This document shows positions 1-8,772 of a stretch of 64,000 bases of DNA, one piece after another. A program made the position numbers and the translations under genes. Origin of the DNA: Candidatus Acetothermia bacterium (GTDB lineage: Bacteria; Bipolaricaulota; Bipolaricaulia; RBG-16-55-9; JANLFV01); NCBI GenBank assembly GCA_024653345.1, contig JANLFV010000005.1, forward strand, positions 76,951-140,950, read 5' to 3'. Position 1 is the stretch's first letter. Each line of letters begins with the position of its first letter. The notes under the pieces are model-generated. The model was given only the letters and a program-made list of their open reading frames with translations, searched no databases and was not told the origin of the DNA.

Positions 1-1089
1 GTAGATGCCGTTACCTTGTCCTGTCCCTGGAACGGCAGCTGGGCCGTTGTGTGTGATGCCTTGGTCCGGCGTGGCGCCTCTGTTGTTGCTGATGGTCACG
101 TTCTCACCGAGCCGCCCGATGTGGTCAAACGCGATGCCGTTCCTGGTGTTGAACTGGATCAGGTTCCGGTCAATGATTGTGTCTCGAACCTCAGTGACCG
201 GCCCGCAGAACCGGATCCCGTCAGCCGGAGGAGTCGCCGCCCCAGCCCGGTAGATCTCGTTGTTGATGATCGCCAGCTGCTCGACGGTCGTGCTGTTGAA
301 GAAATGGATGTTAGCGAAGTTAACTGGAAGCACCCTGGGGCTGCCGGCTCCCACGGGTAGGGGGACCCCGTTGCCGTTGTCGTCGAAGATGTTACCATCG
401 ATGACGACATTCCTGGCCAAGCCTCTCCGTCCGATTGCGCCGACAGTGTTGTCGAACTGCAAGCCATCGCCAGCGTTATTGCGGATCTCGTTGTTCAAGA
501 TCCGGATGGTGTCGATGGCATTGATAGCCATGTAAGTGAACAGGATGGCCTCAGCGCCGTTGGCGCGGAGTGTGTTGTTCTGGATCGTGATGTTCTCAAT
601 TGCGGGTGCTGGAGTTACACCGGGCGGAGGAGCACCAACACCGCAGGTCGTGTTTAGAGGATCAGTGACGCAGATCCCTGCACCAGCAGTGTTTGTGATC
701 GTGAACCCCTGGTCTGCAGCCGGCCCGCCGATGGTGACGCCGCGGTTGACGATGTTGACGAGGCCACCAGCACGAGCGCCAGTGATGATAGTTGCAGTAG
801 CACCGTTTGTGGACCGCAGTGTCAAGTTCTCGATGAAGATATTTGCCGCTAATGCCCCTAGGTTATAGGTGCCAGGGAAGACGACGCAGGTATCGCCGGC
901 CGCGGCGACCTTGCCCGCGTCAGGCCCGGCTCCGAGTGGCGCGCCGGTGACGCAGTTCACCAGGTCAGGGGCGGTCGTGACCCTTAGCTCCTTCCCGAAG
1001 GCCGTCCCGCTGATTGCCAGCGCCAACATTAACACGATTGACGCGATGAAAGCCGTCCGAGATTTCGGTCCGAATCTACTCAGTTTCAA
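1..1089 (-). CDS. secreted right-handed beta-helix protein, C-terminus outside the window
   Basis: The frame is open from a TTG at 1089 to the window edge (363 codons, no stop). A signal peptide (basic start, then a hydrophobic run ending near AISGTAFG) is followed by a repetitive chain in which phrases such as ITIQNNTLR, IRILNNEIRNN, VVIDGNIFDDN and LAIINNEIYR recur about every 22-30 residues. These are the asparagine-ladder coils of NosD/pectate-lyase-like parallel beta-helices, so the protein is probably an exported surface or carbohydrate-binding protein. I chose the TTG because GGAGG at 1096-1100 lies 6 nt upstream of it; the nearer ATG at 1094 is out of frame and stops at once. The next gene, at 1167-2072, is upstream of it on the same strand. 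Catalytic activity cannot be judged from this part. Confidence 0.75.
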   Translation of the reverse strand, partial: MKLSRFGPKSRTAFIASIVLMLALAISGTAFGKELRVTTAPDLVNCVTGAPLGAGPDAGKVAAAGDTCVVFPGTYNLGALAANIFIENLTLRSTNGATATIITGARAGGLVNIVNRGVTIGGPAADQGFTITNTAGAGICVTDPLNTTCGVGAPPPGVTPAPAIENITIQNNTLRANGAEAILFTYMAINAIDTIRILNNEIRNNAGDGLQFDNTVGAIGRRGLARNVVIDGNIFDDNGNGVPLPVGAGSPRVLPVNFANIHFFNSTTVEQLAIINNEIYRAGAATPPADGIRFCGPVTEVRDTIIDRNLIQFNTRNGIAFDHIGRLGENVTISNNRGATPDQGITHNGPAAVPGTGQGNGIY

Positions 1090-1166
1090 CTCATACCTCC
1101 TTCGTTGCTTATTTGTCCAATAATCTTCTCCACTCGCTCTCCTCGCGAAGTTTATCATCTTTCTCG

Positions 1167-2072
1167 CTAGAAGACAAACTCCGCGCTCAGGACCAGGGTG
1201 TCGCCCACGCCCTCGCCCGAGATCAGCTTATTCTGGACCCAGGCGAAGTCGATCAAGAGCGGCGCCAGGTTCAGGCCCGCGCCGGCGGTGAACCCGAGCT
1301 CCCCGCCCTCGGGGAGCGTGACCCCGGCTCGGATCCGGACGACCTCGAGGTTGAACTCCGCCCCGAAGCGGATCGTGGCGGCGATGTCGCTCCCGAAGTC
1401 ATACTCCGCGGCCAGGAGGAAGCCGTTCAGCATGTAGGCCCCGCCGAGGCGGAACATCGAGCCGACCTTGTCCACGGCCCCGGTGCTCCACTTGATCCTG
1501 GTGTCGCCGATGTCGAAGGCCGCCACCCCGAGGGAGAGGCCCTCGACCACGCCGCTCACCAGCAGGCCGGCGTCGAACCCGAAGCCGTTCCCGCTCGCCC
1601 CGGCCAGGGACTGGTTGTAGGCCTTGACTGTCCCCCCGGCGAACCCGATCCCGGCGATGTTCAGGGCGAAGGACCCGCCGAGGAGCATCTCGTTGTCGTT
1701 CACCGTGCCGATCTGGTTCCCGTTCTCGTCATACTGCGGGATCCCGGCGATGTTGATCCCCATGTAAGTGGCGGCCACGGAGAAGCCGGCGATGTTGGTG
1801 ATCCCGCTTAAGAAGTTGAAGTTGATGTCGGCCATGAACTTGTTCGTATACATCCCGCCGATCCGGGGGCCGCCCGCCAGGGCGATCCCCGCCGGGTTCC
1901 AGTAGGTGGCCGAGTAGGAGTCGGCGATGGCCACGAAGGCCCCGCCCATCCCGAGGGCCCGCGCATCCACGCCGTCACGGAACCCGGCGAAGGCCCCCAC
2001 GCCCTCCTCGGCCAGGCCCACTACCCCGGCGATGAGGATCAGCGCTAGTCCCAAGACGATTGCTCTTTTCAT
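1167..2072 (-). CDS. PorV/PorQ-like outer-membrane beta-barrel protein
   Basis: This is a 301-residue protein with a signal peptide of about 21 residues. After it comes the motif ARALGMGGAFVAIADSYSA followed by WNPAGIA, which is typical of the PorV/PorQ (UPF0164, FadL-related) family of outer-membrane barrels. The rest alternates Gly-rich turns with amphipathic strands and ends in LSAEFVF; a terminal Phe is the usual barrel-assembly signal. In Bacteroidota, PorV shuttles cargo of the type IX secretion system. Here the gene sits directly downstream of a large protein (2167-5331) with a FlgD/sorting-type C-terminal domain, so a secretion or surface-attachment role is reasonable but inferred. 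GGAGG lies 10 nt upstream of the ATG. Confidence 0.75.
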   Translation of the reverse strand: MKRAIVLGLALILIAGVVGLAEEGVGAFAGFRDGVDARALGMGGAFVAIADSYSATYWNPAGIALAGGPRIGGMYTNKFMADINFNFLSGITNIAGFSVAATYMGINIAGIPQYDENGNQIGTVNDNEMLLGGSFALNIAGIGFAGGTVKAYNQSLAGASGNGFGFDAGLLVSGVVEGLSLGVAAFDIGDTRIKWSTGAVDKVGSMFRLGGAYMLNGFLLAAEYDFGSDIAATIRFGAEFNLEVVRIRAGVTLPEGGELGFTAGAGLNLAPLLIDFAWVQNKLISGEGVGDTLVLSAEFVF

Positions 2073-2117
2073 CTTAACTATACCTCCTCACTTTCGTTAT
2101 CTCCATCCGCTCTTCCT

Positions 2118-2147
2118 CCCTGGAGGCCCCCTGCGGGGCCCCCAGGG
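2118..2147. terminator. strong GC hairpin between the cargo protein and the PorV-like gene
   Basis: CCCTGG-A-GGCCCC, loop CTGC, then GGGGCC-C-CCAGGG: two six-base arms on each side with a single mismatch between them. It lies between two co-directional minus-strand genes. There is no U-tract after it, so it could terminate, attenuate or stabilise the 3' end rather than act as a classical intrinsic terminator. Confidence 0.45.
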
Positions 2148-2166
2148 AAGCTTCGCTTCTCTCCCA

Positions 2167-5100
2167 TCACCGGCGGATGACCAGCTTCATCACATTGCTG
2201 GTCTCGCTCCTGTTCTTCCCGATCGCCTGGATGATGTAGAGGTAGACGCCGTTCGCGCACTCCCCGCCGTTCCAGGAGAGGGTGCTCCCGGCCACCTCGC
2301 CCGAGTCGAAGACCATCCGACCAGCGAGATCATAGACCCAGACATGGATCTTCTGCACGCCCACACCGACGATCTTGAACATCGTCCGGACCGTGAGCGG
2401 GTTCGGCATGTTGAGGTAGCCAGTGACCCTTAGCTCGGCCGACTCGATGAAGACATCGTCATCGGAGGTGTCGGTCGGGTCGTCGGGGTCCTTGTAGCTG
2501 GCCTTGAGGGTGTCGCCCGGCTCGACGATCATCATCATGCCGGTCCCTGGCTCGCCGGAGGTGATCGGCTGGCTTAAGAAGACGCCGGTGTCCGGCCCGG
2601 TCTCGACGAGGTCGACCACGACCTTCGCGCCGGTCCGCGGGTTCTCCACGGTGAGCGCGCCCTTGATCGTGTCGACTACGCCGGCGGTCCGGTTCTCATC
2701 GCCATCCTCGACCGTGACATAGATGGTGTCGCCCACGACGAACTTGGCCATGTCCCGGCCCTGAGAGTCGGTGAACCTTGTCCGGCTCGCGGTCGGTCCC
2801 GGCCAGATCGGTCTGGGGGCCAGCTCGGCCTTGGCCAGCCCGAAGTCGGTGGGGTTGTTCGGGTCATGATACATGACGAAGATCGTGTCGCGGTCCTCGA
2901 TCTGGAGGACCCCATCGCCGACCATCGCCGGGGTCATCCCCTGCTCCGGCCGCCACATGGTGATCCCCTGGCCGTGGAAGACATGGGTGTTCGGCCCGGT
3001 CTCGACCATGACCATCGTCTCCTTGTCGCCGGTGTTCCGGTCGTAGAGGGTGACGACGAAGCTATCCGCCAGCTCTGACTGCTCGTCCTGGTCGCACTCC
3101 TCGATCTTGACGAACAGCTCCTGGCCCTTCTTCACCTTGTCGATCGGGTTCCAGGCCTCGGAGGTGAACCAGACCTTGTAGACTCCCGTGGCCTCGCCCT
3201 TCGGCCCTTCGCAGCTCGGCGCGCCGGCGCGAGCCGTGAAGACATCGCAGCTCTTCACTCTGGCTACGGCGTAGTCGCTGTCGAACGGGTCGTAGGTCCG
3301 CTGCTCCTTGTCCGCATACTCGACATAGATGGTGTCGCGGTTGTGCGCGGCGATGAAGCCTCGGAGGTCATCCTGCATGTCCTGCCGGCCGAACTCGGTC
3401 TCCGCGCCGATGAGCCTGATCCCGTCCCGGTTCCGGAAGACGCCGGTGTTCAGGCCCGTCTCGACGAGCGGGACATGGAGCTCGCGCCCGCCGTTGGAGT
3501 TGTAGATGTTCACAAAGACGGTCTCTGCCAGGTCGCTATCGACGTTCTCATCGTCGTCGCGGACGGTGACATAGATGTCCTCGACGATGTAGAACTCCTG
3601 CTTCTCCACGCCGTTCTCATTGGTGAAGGTCACCGTAGAGGGGTTCGGCTCGGCGACCTTGGCCACATCGAGGGCGAAGTCGCTCGGGTCGTTCGGGTCA
3701 GCGATCCCCGGCCCGACGACCGGCCCGGTGATGACCTTGATCGGGGAGTCGAGCTGGACCGGGTTCATCCCGGTCGAGCGGGCCTTCCCCGTGATGACGA
3801 AGTCGCCGGCGACTGAAGAGGCCGTCGCCTTATAGGTCCACTCCTTGGTCGCGCCAGGAGCTAAGTTCTGCTGGAAGTTCGAGACGCTCGCCGGGGTGAA
3901 GCCCTTGGGGAGCGTGTCCTTGTAGGCCACGAGATCGAGCGTCGTGGCCGTCTTGTTCGTGATCTTCACCGTGACATAGAAGGTCGCGCCGGGGGCCACG
4001 GAGTCGGGGACCGTCCGGGTGAACTCGATCCCGTCGCTGGTGGTAGCCGTCCCCTGGGCGACGACCGAGACCGTGCTCAGGCCCCTAGCCGCCGCAGTTG
4101 CCCCGACGGTGATCGTCGAGGAGACGGGGAAGGCATTGATCCCCACGGCCTTGGCCGTCCCGGTGATCGTGTAGGTCCCGGGTGTAGAGCTAGCGGTCGC
4201 GGTGTAGGTGAAGGTCGCGGTCTTCCCGGCATCGAGGCTCGTGGCGAAGTCCGTCTTGCTCTCCGGGGTGAAGCCCGTGGGGAGCTTGTCGGAGAAGGCC
4301 GGGAGCTGCAGGGCCGCGCCGCTCTTGTTCGTCAGCTTGACCGTGATGGTGAAGCTCGCTCCGGGGGCGACCGTCTTGGCGGAGAGCGCCCGGCAGAACT
4401 GAAGCTTCCCCGTGGCGTCGGTCGCACAGTCCTCAGTCACGGGCGGCGGTGGGACCACCTCGCCCATTGGGGCGCGGTAGAAGGCCACGATCGTGTCCTT
4501 GTCCAGGACCTCGAGGACCAGGTCCTTGGAGGACTGGGGCGTCGTGCCGAACTTGTCCTGGAGCAGGACGCCGTCGACATTCCGGAAGATCCCGGTGTTC
4601 GGCCCCGTCTCGACGAGGGTGAGGATCTCGCTCGCCCCGGTCCGGGGGTTCATCAGGGTCACGCCCTCGATCGTCTCCACGGCCGTGGGGTCGCGGTTCT
4701 CATCGTCGTCCCACACGGTGACGAAGACATCGTTCCCGACGTTCCAGAGGTTGACCTCCGTCCCGGCCCGATCGGTGATCTTGATCGTGGCGTAGGTGAA
4801 CCCGATCTTCGCCAGGTCGGCGTCGATGTCGGACGGGTCGCTGGGGTCGGTGTAGAAGACATAGATGGTGTCGTTATCCTTCACTTCGAGGATCCCGTTG
4901 TTGGGGGTCGCGACCGCATTGTCCTTCAGGGGGGCGATGTAGAGCCCGGGGAAGTTGCGGAAGGTCCCGCTGTTCACCCCGATCTCCTGCATGACGAACC
5001 CGCCGTCGGTGGTCTCGACATCCCCGGTGTTGGGGTCGACGACCTCGACGAGCGGGACTTTGCAGTGCTCGTCTGTCCCGGTTGCGGCGCACAGCTCATC

Positions 5101-5331
5101 CGTGAAGGTCCCTTGGATCAGCTCTACCTCATCGGAGTCGCGGTTCTCGTCCGGATCGATGATGGTGATGAAGAGCATCTCTCCCGTCCGCCAGCCCTTT
5201 ATCGGTTGGCCGTTCACATCGGTGAACAGGACCTGGCCTTTGCTGGCGAGCGCCTGTGGAGAGAAGGCGATCACTGCGAGAGCGATAATGAGTAGAGCAC
5301 TAAAGCCGATCAGCTTAACTCTGTTCTCCAC
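2167..5331 (-). CDS. large multidomain surface protein with five DxDEN/VETGxNTGxFR repeats and a sorting-type C-terminal domain
   Basis: The exported protein has about 1054 residues. After a signal peptide (about 1-29) come five copies of a ~115-150-residue module holding DPDENRD or DDDENRD, VETGPNTGxFRN and a closing DTIxVxYxDP motif (roughly 30-180, 180-295, 545-700, 715-850 and 855-985). The acidic DxDEN loops look calcium-binding. Between modules 2 and 3 are two DUF11-like Ig modules (about 297-530). The last ~70 residues, with VYDLAGRMVFDSG, WNGG and NGVYLYIIQA, resemble FlgD-Ig or type IX sorting tails. I prefer the GTG at 5331 to the ATG at 5337: GGAGG at 5339-5343 is 7 nt from the GTG but only 1 nt from the ATG. 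Two promoters lie upstream. A surface-layer or adhesin-like role is inferred. Confidence 0.75.
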   Translation of the reverse strand: MENRVKLIGFSALLIIALAVIAFSPQALASKGQVLFTDVNGQPIKGWRTGEMLFITIIDPDENRDSDEVELIQGTFTDELCAATGTDEHCKVPLVEVVDPNTGDVETTDGGFVMQEIGVNSGTFRNFPGLYIAPLKDNAVATPNNGILEVKDNDTIYVFYTDPSDPSDIDADLAKIGFTYATIKITDRAGTEVNLWNVGNDVFVTVWDDDENRDPTAVETIEGVTLMNPRTGASEILTLVETGPNTGIFRNVDGVLLQDKFGTTPQSSKDLVLEVLDKDTIVAFYRAPMGEVVPPPPVTEDCATDATGKLQFCRALSAKTVAPGASFTITVKLTNKSGAALQLPAFSDKLPTGFTPESKTDFATSLDAGKTATFTYTATASSTPGTYTITGTAKAVGINAFPVSSTITVGATAAARGLSTVSVVAQGTATTSDGIEFTRTVPDSVAPGATFYVTVKITNKTATTLDLVAYKDTLPKGFTPASVSNFQQNLAPGATKEWTYKATASSVAGDFVITGKARSTGMNPVQLDSPIKVITGPVVGPGIADPNDPSDFALDVAKVAEPNPSTVTFTNENGVEKQEFYIVEDIYVTVRDDDENVDSDLAETVFVNIYNSNGGRELHVPLVETGLNTGVFRNRDGIRLIGAETEFGRQDMQDDLRGFIAAHNRDTIYVEYADKEQRTYDPFDSDYAVARVKSCDVFTARAGAPSCEGPKGEATGVYKVWFTSEAWNPIDKVKKGQELFVKIEECDQDEQSELADSFVVTLYDRNTGDKETMVMVETGPNTHVFHGQGITMWRPEQGMTPAMVGDGVLQIEDRDTIFVMYHDPNNPTDFGLAKAELAPRPIWPGPTASRTRFTDSQGRDMAKFVVGDTIYVTVEDGDENRTAGVVDTIKGALTVENPRTGAKVVVDLVETGPDTGVFLSQPITSGEPGTGMMMIVEPGDTLKASYKDPDDPTDTSDDDVFIESAELRVTGYLNMPNPLTVRTMFKIVGVGVQKIHVWVYDLAGRMVFDSGEVAGSTLSWNGGECANGVYLYIIQAIGKNRSETSNVMKLVIRR

Positions 5332-5498
5332 TTGCATACCTCCTTTGGTAGTTAGTCATAAAATTCCTCTCCGGCCATTCATGATCATCCTCCCCGATTC
5401 CGCGGTATGGATCACCTCCTAAACGCGAATATCGCGATCTTAACAGATAGATCATTCACCGAGCTCCTACCGTCTGGAGCGACCGGCAATTGTCCAGG

Positions 5499-5527
5499 AG
5501 TGTAGCACCAGGGGTGCCCCCTGTCAA
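5499..5527 (-). promoter_or_regulatory. promoter P2 of the cargo gene, with an operator-like palindrome
   Basis: On the minus strand there is TTGACA (5522-5527), a 17-bp spacer and TACACT (5499-5504). The spacer holds CAGGGG-GCA-CCCCTG (5509-5523), which overlaps the -35 box by two bases, a good place for a repressor. The predicted start is near 5492, giving a leader of about 160 nt to the GTG at 5331. Confidence 0.65.
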
Positions 5528-5631
5528 GCCACCTCCCCTGGGGGCAGAGCGGCGGTCTGAGGGATGACAAACATAAGGGGTAAGGACCCTAGCCTCCATT
5601 CCTACCCTCTCTCGGCTCCAAACTTGGCAGC

Positions 5632-5660
5632 ATCCTAACATATTTCCGCCCCTTTGTCAA
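5632..5660 (-). promoter_or_regulatory. promoter P1 of the cargo gene
   Basis: TTGACA (5655-5660), exactly 17 bp, then TAGGAT (5632-5637) on the minus strand. With P2, 133 bp downstream, this gives tandem promoters for the large surface protein and a leader of about 290 nt. The rest of 5338-5820 holds no gene I can support. Confidence 0.6.
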
Positions 5661-5820
5661 GTAACGGGCACCACATTTCCCCACTCTCTCTTGGGAGGAG
5701 CCACTTCCAACTCCGGGGTCATTGTATGAGGCCCCCTCTGTTCTGCTAAGGAAGTCCGTCTCTCACCCCGTTGATGGAGGTCGGAACTCCAGGGGAATTC
5801 TGTCCCCTGCTCCCGGAAGG

Positions 5821-6021
5821 CTAGAACTCACCGGCCTCGCCGCGCTCCTCCGCCGCAATCCGCTTCTCGAGCCACTTGTCGATGACGGTCTTCTTGAACC
5901 GCCAGCGGTTCCCCAGCTTCACCCCGGGGATCTCTCCCGCCTCGGCCTTGCGGTAAACCCAGTTCTTGCTGAAGGACAGGTAATCAGCCAGTTCTGCAGC
6001 CGTCATCACTTCTTTCTCCAA
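5821..6021 (-). CDS. small excisionase-family helix-turn-helix DNA-binding protein
   Basis: The protein has 66 residues. VMTAAELADYLSFSKNWVYR, then AGEIPGVKLGNRWRF and KKTVIDKWL, is the MerR-like winged helix of the excisionase/HTH_17 family: recognition helix, wing, then C-terminal helix. Such proteins act as small transcription factors or recombination directionality factors. Start choice matters: an in-frame TTG at 6090 is actually part of the -35 box. The TTG at 6021 has GAGGAGG 5 nt upstream and lies downstream of the promoter, so I use it; GTG 6009 and ATG 6006 are alternatives. No integrase gene is nearby, so a regulatory role is more likely than excision. Confidence 0.75.
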   Translation of the reverse strand: MEKEVMTAAELADYLSFSKNWVYRKAEAGEIPGVKLGNRWRFKKTVIDKWLEKRIAAEERGEAGEF

Positions 6022-6061
6022 GTCTTCCTCCTCATCCTTGCTCCTTGAAAAGTTGCCTAAG

Positions 6062-6090
6062 ACTATAGCATGACCTCCCCGGTCTGTCAA
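6062..6090 (-). promoter_or_regulatory. near-consensus promoter of the excisionase-type gene
   Basis: TTGACA (6085-6090), 17 bp, TATAGT (6062-6067) on the minus strand. The spacer contains GACC-GGGGA-GGTC, a short inverted repeat that might serve autoregulation. The leader to the TTG at 6021 is about 35 nt. The stretch 6091-6302 upstream holds nothing else I can support. Confidence 0.7.
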
Positions 6091-6302
6091 GTCTTGCCGG
6101 ACGATTGTCCCGCCACTTCCTCCCCGCTGAGATCACCCCCCTTCCCGCGTTTGCCGGCTCTTCTCCCTAGCTTTCCGCCTTAATCCCTCTCCCTGGCCTT
6201 GGAGAGCCTCACAATTGCCGCCGCTCCTTCTCAGAGCCCCCGACTCGCCCCGCTGCCGCTCGGCCTCTTTGTCAGCGGCCCTCATTCCCTTGGGGTGCAC
6301 GC

Positions 6303-6971
6303 TCACCCGGGCCGGTTCGCCCGCTCCCAGTCCGCGCGGAAGCCCTCCAGCCCCAGGTCGGTGAGCGGATGCGCGAAGAGCGCCCGCAGGACGGCGTAGG
6401 GGACGGTAGCGATCTCCGCGCCGAGGAGGGCCGCCTCGAGGACATGGCGGGGGTGGCGGACGGAGGCGACGATCACCTCGGTGGGGAACCCGTAGTTGTC
6501 GAAGATCTGGAGGATCTGGGCCACCAGCTCCATCCCGTCCCCGCTCCGGTCGTCGATCCGCCCCACGAACGGGGAGACATAGCTCGCCCCGGCCTTGGCC
6601 GCGAGCAGCGCCTGCGTCGGGGAGAAGACGAGGGTCACATTCGTCCTAATCCCCTCCGCGCTCAGCCGGCCGACGGCCTTCAGCCCCTCGAGGGTCATGG
6701 GGATCTTCACCACGACATGCTCGTGGATCGCGGCAAGCCGTCGCGCCTCCTCGACCATCGCCGGGGCCTGCTCGCTCGTGACCTCGGCGCTCACCGGGCC
6801 GTCGATCAGCCGGCAGATCTCATGGATCACCTCCTCGAACCGGACGGGCGCGCCCGCCTTCCCCAGCTCCTTCGCCAGGAGCGAGGGGTTGGTCGTCACC
6901 CCCTCGATCAGGCCCCAACTGGCCGCCTCCCTGATCTCCTCCAGGTTCGCGGTGTCGATGAACAGCTTCAT
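6303..6971 (-). CDS. tal: transaldolase (small type, TalC/Fsa-like)
   Basis: The 222-residue protein begins [16 protein letters not shown] and contains [12 protein letters not shown], the Schiff-base lysine motif [31 protein letters not shown] and SPFVGRIDD. These are hallmarks of the short transaldolase / fructose-6-phosphate aldolase family. It moves dihydroxyacetone units between sugar phosphates in the non-oxidative pentose phosphate pathway, in the cytoplasm. The length fits the ~215-220-residue class. GAGGAGG lies 5 nt before the ATG. Sequence alone does not separate transaldolase from fructose-6-phosphate aldolase activity. Confidence 0.93.
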   Translation of the reverse strand: MKLFIDTANLEEIREAASWGLIEGVTTNPSLLAKELGKAGAPVRFEEVIHEICRLIDGPVSAEVTSEQAPAMVEEARRLAAIHEHVVVKIPMTLEGLKAVGRLSAEGIRTNVTLVFSPTQALLAAKAGASYVSPFVGRIDDRSGDGMELVAQILQIFDNYGFPTEVIVASVRHPRHVLEAALLGAEIATVPYAVLRALFAHPLTDLGLEGFRADWERANRPG

Positions 6972-6997
6972 CGGAACCTCCTCAAAAGATCGTGTTC

Positions 6998-7013
6998 AGG
7001 TTGGCACATGCGC
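6998..7013 (+). repeat. intergenic motif AGGTTRGCACAYGYGC, copy C
   Basis: The plus strand reads AGGTTGGCACATGCGC, just upstream of the transaldolase start. Matching copies lie on the minus strand at 16062-16077 and 62168-62183. See findings. Confidence 0.35.
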
Positions 7014-7066
7014 AAGTTTGCATCGGGATTCACCTCGAGATCCTGACGCGCAGACCGGCACACATG

Positions 7067-7957
7067 TTACCATGCCCGCGGCTCGCGTAGTCGTCTGATC
7101 CGGTCCAAGTTTATCGGATCGGCGTCGGAGTCCAGCTTCGCGCTCTCCTGCGCCAGCTTCGGCGTCTCCAGGATGAACGGCAGGTCCCGCAGCTTAGGAT
7201 GGTTGATGATCCTGGCGAAGCCCTCAAGGCCGATCTCCCCCTCGCCGATGTGCTGGTGGCGGTCCTTATGCGACCCGAGCTTGTATTGCGAGTCGTTGAG
7301 GTGGATCAGCGCGAGCCGCTCGAGGCCGATCTCTAGCTCCAGCTGCGCCAGTGTCTCCTCCAGGCCCCGGGCCGAGGCGATGTCGTAGCCCGCGGCGAAG
7401 CCGTGGCAGGTGTCGAAGCAGAGCCCGAGCCGCTCTCCCCCCCGATCCAGCTCCAGCAGCAATGCCAACTCCTCGAACCGCGAGCCGAGGACCGTCCCCT
7501 CCCCCGCGGTGTTCTCGAGCAGGAGCTTCACCGGCAGCCCGTCCGTCCGCCTCAGGACCTCTCTCAGCGCCGCTCGCGCCCGGGCCAGGCCCCACTCCTG
7601 GCCCATCCCCACATGGGCCCCGATGTGGGTGTTCACCTGGGGCACGCCGAGCGCGGCCGCCCGCTCCAGCTCCTTGACCACCGCCCCGATCGACCGCCGG
7701 TAGAGCTCCTCTCTCGGCGAGGCGAGGTTGATGAGATAGATCGTGTGGATCACGATGTATTCCACCCGGCTCGCCGCCCAGCTCAAGCGGAACCGCGCGG
7801 CCTCCTCGGGGGGAAGCTCGCCCATCTTCCAGCTCCGGGCGTTGTGGGAGAAGATCTGGAGCGCGTTGATCCCCAGCTCCTCGGCCTGAGCGAAGACCCG
7901 CTCCAGCCCGCCGGCGATCGAGAGGTGGCAGCCCAAGAGCATCTCTTCCCAGGCCAT
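7067..7957 (-). CDS. nfo: endonuclease IV (AP endonuclease)
   Basis: This 296-residue TIM-barrel protein starts GCHLSIAGGLERV and carries the endonuclease IV zinc-site motifs: NTHIGAHVG, LLLENTAGEG, LGLCFDTCHGFAAGYD, LIHLNDS and the pattern GSHKDRHQHIGEGEIG. It cuts DNA 5' to abasic sites in base excision repair. Length matches the family (about 280-300). It is the last gene of the block that begins with nnr at 13483 and starts 52 nt after the YaiO-like gene. The N-terminal MAWEE could be a slightly early start. Confidence 0.95.
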   Translation of the reverse strand: MAWEEMLLGCHLSIAGGLERVFAQAEELGINALQIFSHNARSWKMGELPPEEAARFRLSWAASRVEYIVIHTIYLINLASPREELYRRSIGAVVKELERAAALGVPQVNTHIGAHVGMGQEWGLARARAALREVLRRTDGLPVKLLLENTAGEGTVLGSRFEELALLLELDRGGERLGLCFDTCHGFAAGYDIASARGLEETLAQLELEIGLERLALIHLNDSQYKLGSHKDRHQHIGEGEIGLEGFARIINHPKLRDLPFILETPKLAQESAKLDSDADPINLDRIRRLREPRAW

Positions 7958-8009
7958 TCAATAATCGTAACCGAAAGCGGCGCTCGAGCGCAAAGCCGGC
8001 CTTCCCAAG

Positions 8010-8747
8010 CTAAGGAAGCGCGAGGAGATGGCCGATCTCCAGCCCGAGCCGCTCCAGCTTCCCGCCCTGCCTCCCGAGCTCGAGGGTCCCCCGCCAGCCC
8101 CGCTGGGGGGCCGGCCAGAAGCGGTAAGAGATAGTGAGGATCTGGCCCGCCCCCTCGGGTTCGCCCGGGCTGGCGAGGAGGAGGGTGAGGCCCAGCTCGG
8201 CCCGCGCGCCCGGACGGAGGGCAAGCTGCAGGATCTGTTGGCTCGCCTCGAGCCTGTCCGGCGAGCTCCAGAACCCGAACCAGCGGTAGTAGGCGGTGAA
8301 GGCCTCGCCGTAGAGCGTCAGCCCCGCATCTGCCTGGATGTCGGATCCATGCTCATACTCGTTCCGCCCGAGGCCGGCGGCGAGGACGAGCGCTTTGTAG
8401 TGGGGGACCTTGAGGTCGAGCTCGAGCGAGACCCGGCTCTTGGGGAAGAGGCCCGCGCCCAGGCTGAGGCTCGCCCCGCCGCAGATGAACAGATCAGGGC
8501 TGAGGTCGTAATGCATGGCATACCCCAGGCTCGCCCCGCGCGAGGCGCCCCGGCCCGCGCCGACGAGCTCCCAGATGCTGACCAGCTGCCCCGAGCGGGC
8601 CTCATAGCGAATCTTCACACCTCTCTCGGAGGAGGAGCGGGCGGAGTGGCGGTAGTAAGCGGCCAGCTCGAACTGGCCTTCTGGTTCAGCCAGGGCCAGC
8701 CCGGCCGCGAGGACGAGTAGGCCGAGCCCAAGCCCGAGGGGCTTCAT
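8010..8747 (-). CDS. YaiO-like outer-membrane beta-barrel protein
   Basis: The 245-residue protein has a signal peptide (MKPLGLGLGLLVLAAGLALA) followed by alternating amphipathic strands rich in Tyr, Gly and Leu, ending in a hydrophobic strand. It has no enzyme motif. The pattern and its place beside a family 2 glycosyltransferase recall the yaiO-yaiP pair of E. coli, where a small barrel accompanies a glycosyltransferase; it may be a channel for an exported polysaccharide. The ATG at 8747 overlaps the stop of the frame-corrected glycosyltransferase as ATGA. The family assignment is moderate; the barrel nature is better supported. Confidence 0.6.
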   Translation of the reverse strand: MKPLGLGLGLLVLAAGLALAEPEGQFELAAYYRHSARSSSERGVKIRYEARSGQLVSIWELVGAGRGASRGASLGYAMHYDLSPDLFICGGASLSLGAGLFPKSRVSLELDLKVPHYKALVLAAGLGRNEYEHGSDIQADAGLTLYGEAFTAYYRWFGFWSSPDRLEASQQILQLALRPGARAELGLTLLLASPGEPEGAGQILTISYRFWPAPQRGWRGTLELGRQGGKLERLGLEIGHLLALP

Positions 8748-8772
8748 CTCTCGATCTCCCCGGCGCTGACGG

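Noticed and set aside
5456-5641. 61-codon minus-strand frame in the gap upstream of the surface protein
   Set aside because: It spans promoter P2, including its -35 and -10 boxes, and has no Shine-Dalgarno site.
5821-6090. excisionase gene starting at TTG 6090
   Set aside because: That TTG is the first base triplet of the TTGACA -35 box of the gene's own promoter; the start must be downstream.
6133-6285. 50-codon minus-strand frame after transaldolase, very basic
   Set aside because: There is a purine run directly before the ATG but no proper spacing, no overlap with neighbours and no family; the composition is that of random GC-rich sequence.
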